Positions 8,449-8,786 of a DNA stretch of 8,786 nucleotides are shown here, piece after piece. Origin of the DNA: Actinobacteria bacterium 21-64-8 (lineage in GTDB: Bacteria; Actinomycetota; Acidimicrobiia; Acidimicrobiales; RAAP-2); contig NCBD01000034.1 of assembly GCA_002255315.1 (NCBI GenBank), forward strand, positions 1 through 8,786. The letters run 5' to 3'. Under the pieces are notes generated by a model. It did not search any database, was not told where the DNA came from, and worked only from the letters and a program-made list of their open reading frames with translations. The stretch's first letter is position 1. Each line of letters begins with the position of its first letter. The translations under genes were made by a program, and so were the position numbers.

Positions 8449-8786
8449 TCGTCGTTAAGGCGCGCAGTTAACGCGGCGTTGGCGTTGGCGCCCTGGGCCA
8501 GCGACGAGCGCTTCACGGCCGACTTGTTCGCGCCCGTCGCTTTGGTCGCTTTGGCGGCTTTGCTCGCGCGTGCCTTCGCCGGCGCCTTTTTGGTGGCGCG
8601 CTTGGCCGCTTTCTTCGCGGACCGCGGACTCGTGGTCGGCTCGGCGTTACGCCGTTCCGCGAGTAGTTCACCGGCGCGGTCGAGCGTCAAGGTTTCGGGG
8701 GCGTCACCGAGGCGCAGCGTCGCGTTGACCTCGCCGTCGGTCACGTAGAGGCCGAATCGTCCACTGCGCACGACGACGCGCTTGCC
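8445..8786 (-). CDS. topA: DNA topoisomerase I, C-terminal end (runs off the window)
   Basis: The type IA topoisomerase relaxes negative supercoils; only its last 113 residues are visible, in frame up to the window edge. The segment VRSGRFGLYVTDGEVNATLR followed by DAPETLTLDRAGELLAERR matches the final repeat of actinobacterial TopA. A basic lysine/alanine-rich tail of about 40 residues follows (KKAAKRATKKAPAKARASKA and onward). Such tails bind DNA and support processivity in mycobacterial and streptomycete TopA. The very end (LAQGANANAALTARLNDE) is less basic. The stop overlaps the tmk start as GTGA. The catalytic part lies outside the window. Confidence 0.88.
   Translation of the reverse strand, partial: GKRVVVRSGRFGLYVTDGEVNATLRLGDAPETLTLDRAGELLAERRNAEPTTSPRSAKKAAKRATKKAPAKARASKAAKATKATGANKSAVKRSSLAQGANANAALTARLNDE

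Overview
This 8.8 kb window is a compact, GC-rich chromosomal segment from what is most likely an actinobacterium (Actinomycetota). The pointers are high GC, frequent GTG starts, a lysine/alanine-rich tail on topoisomerase I, a topA-tmk-holB gene order, and promoter layouts that suggest leaderless transcripts. A class such as Acidimicrobiia is possible, but this is an impression and not proven here. There are no mobile elements, CRISPR arrays or rRNA genes. Almost every base lies in a gene; the longest gene-free stretch is the 60 bp between znuA and zur.

Left block (1-2850, minus strand): a probable operon, znuA-znuC-znuB-tilS. It encodes a zinc (or possibly manganese) ABC importer (binding protein, ATPase with a histidine-rich tail, membrane permease). 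It is followed by the start of tRNA(Ile)-lysidine synthase, which is cut by the window edge.

Control region (2851-2910): a 60 bp divergent intergenic region. It and the first codons of znuA carry two identical copies of a 14 bp element with the palindromic core GAATCATTC, 24 bp apart. These are probable Zur/Fur-family operators. Both divergent genes have -10-like hexamers placed so that transcription could begin at, or within a base of, the start codon.

Middle block (2911-6663, plus strand): zur-pgeF-murL-murD2, overlapping or nearly touching, so probably one transcript. The last three all act on the peptidoglycan stem peptide. PgeF is a laccase-domain editing enzyme that removes wrong first residues. 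MurD2 would add L-Glu to UDP-MurNAc-L-Ala, and MurL would epimerise that L-Glu to D-Glu. This is the non-classical route to D-Glu that bypasses glutamate racemase. Its placement behind a zinc regulator is the most interesting feature of the window.

Right block (6634-8786, minus strand): topA (3' end only), tmk and holB, joined by 4-base GTGA overlaps, then a complete tRNA-Thr(CGU) with encoded CCA. The 3' end of murD2 runs 30 bp into the tRNA gene on the opposite strand, so the two blocks converge with an overlap.
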